Shown here in pieces: positions 11,959 to 12,797 of a stretch of 12,797 nucleotides of DNA (its first letter is position 1; every line of letters starts with the position of its first letter). A program made the translations under genes and the position numbers. Location: the NCBI GenBank assembly GCA_009885445.1, contig VFKQ01000105.1:1-12797 (forward strand), in the 5' to 3' direction. The notes under the pieces are model-generated. The model did not search any database. It had not been told where the DNA came from and worked only from the letters and a program-made list of their open reading frames with translations. This DNA comes from Anaerolineaceae bacterium. GTDB taxonomy: Bacteria; Chloroflexota; Anaerolineae; Anaerolineales; Villigracilaceae.

Positions 11959-12797
11959 ATGTATCGAAAGTTGTTTACACTGTTTTCGATTGTGCTGGTT
12001 CTATCGGTGGCGTTTTCTGCTGTATCGCCTGCTTCTGCCCAGTTGAACCTTAAGCTTGGCAAAGGGGGAGAAATTGGCGAAAGTCTCAACGGGGTTTATA
12101 TTGTTCAGATGGTGGATAACCCGGTTGTCGCTTATGAGGGTGATATCAAAGGCCTGAGGGCGACTGCACCGAAGAATGGTCAGAAAATTGACCCGAATGG
12201 TTCAGATGTTGTTGCCTATGTTTCATATCTCAATGGCAAACATAATGGCGCTCTGGCTAAAGTTGGCGGTCAAAAACTTTATGACTACAACTATAGCTTC
12301 AACGGTTTTGCGGCGAAACTAAGCCTCAAGCAGGCGAATAAGCTCGCCTCCGTTGATGGCGTTCTGGCTGTATCCAGCGATGAGATTCATACCATGGATA
12401 CGTCCTCCACTCCGGATTTCCTTGGCTTGACTGATCCGGGTGGTTTGTGGGAGCAACTCGGTGGGGTGGATAGCGCTGGCGACGGCGTCATTATCGGTAT
12501 CATTGATACCGGTATCTGGCCCGAGAGCCTGAGCTTCTCTGATCGCACTGGCGAAAACGGCAATGCGACCAAGGATGGTAAGCTCGATTATCAGCAGATC
12601 CCCGGTTGGCACGGCAAGTGCACGCCCGGTGAAGAATTCACTGCTTCAGACTGCAACCAGAAATTGATCGGCGCGCAGTGGTTTAATCAGTCCTTCGGCG
12701 GTGACGCTGGGGTTGATGCCTCCATGCCTTGGGAATTCACTTCTGCCCGCGACTTTGGTGGTCACGGCACGCACACTGCCTCTACCTCTGGTGGTAA
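11959..12797 (+). CDS. Secreted S8 subtilisin-like serine protease (3' truncated by window edge)
   Basis: The frame is open from the ATG to the window end (279 codons). A signal peptide (1-27) has Arg3-Lys4, a hydrophobic core and an ASA-Q cleavage site. An I9-type inhibitory propeptide follows (about 43-137, with YIVQM, NYSFNGFAAKLS and VDGVLAVSSD). The catalytic domain begins near SSTPDFLGL. The catalytic Asp183 is in IGIIDTGIWPES and His269 in GGHGTHTAS; Ser lies beyond the edge. The GIWPESLSF motif, the GWHGKC and CNQKLIGAQ stretch and the TPDFLGL lead-in resemble plant cucumisin-like subtilases and their bacterial relatives, which often carry a PA insert. GAGGAG lies eight bases before the ATG. 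The gene follows a c-di-GMP riboswitch and terminator. Codon choice appears less GC-rich (many GGT, GTT, GAT) than in most neighbours. Confidence 0.9.
   Translation, partial: MYRKLFTLFSIVLVLSVAFSAVSPASAQLNLKLGKGGEIGESLNGVYIVQMVDNPVVAYEGDIKGLRATAPKNGQKIDPNGSDVVAYVSYLNGKHNGALAKVGGQKLYDYNYSFNGFAAKLSLKQANKLASVDGVLAVSSDEIHTMDTSSTPDFLGLTDPGGLWEQLGGVDSAGDGVIIGIIDTGIWPESLSFSDRTGENGNATKDGKLDYQQIPGWHGKCTPGEEFTASDCNQKLIGAQWFNQSFGGDAGVDASMPWEFTSARDFGGHGTHTASTSGG

Noticed and set aside
11655..12089. Minus-strand open frame of 144 codons over the riboswitch and subtilase start
   Set aside because: It is antisense to the riboswitch, terminator and signal peptide, with no motif.

Overview
The window reads like a chromosomal segment of a Chloroflexota bacterium, probably Anaerolineae-like. 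This placement is inference: it rests on moderately high GC, scattered palindromic intergenic repeats of the kind common in those genomes, and the gene mix. No rRNA, tRNA, CRISPR array, transposase or phage gene was seen. The content is ordinary housekeeping and signalling genes, with one strong regulatory locus at the right end.

Layout. 1-779 (+): an ECF-type ABC transporter ATPase cut by the left edge. 780-1027: a long nested palindrome. 1028-2680 (-): an AAC(3)-family acetyltransferase and an enoyl-CoA hydratase. 2952-3540 (+): two tightly linked small unknown genes, the first a membrane protein, closed by a strong terminator. 3585-4253 (-): a HAD phosphatase. 4314-6422 (+): a soluble GAF-GAF-PAS histidine kinase with no response regulator in view. 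6600-8521 (+): a metallo-beta-lactamase-like protein lacking most metal ligands, overlapping a class 3 (Rhizobium etli type) L-asparaginase by one base. 8563-9231 (+): endonuclease III. 9312-10481 (-): a DinB-family protein carrying an in-frame repeat insertion, and a short-chain dehydrogenase lacking its catalytic lysine. 10699-11412 (-): a membrane-anchored M23 peptidase. 11959-12797 (+): the first 279 codons of a secreted S8 subtilase.

The most interesting part is the 546-base gap between the divergent M23 peptidase and subtilase genes. It contains two copies of a ~65-base direct repeat with clustered CCGTA sites. These are followed by a good match to the cyclic-di-GMP-I (GEMM-I) riboswitch aptamer, then a rho-independent terminator whose left arm overlaps the aptamer's 3' side. 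The simplest reading is a c-di-GMP-controlled ON switch for a secreted protease, possibly with transcription-factor control at the repeats. The pairing is from inspection and has not been computed.

Second-tier observations are several enzymes with altered key residues (ABC signature, MBL ligands, SDR lysine), a repeat turned into coding sequence in the DinB gene, and at least six classes of palindromic intergenic repeat.
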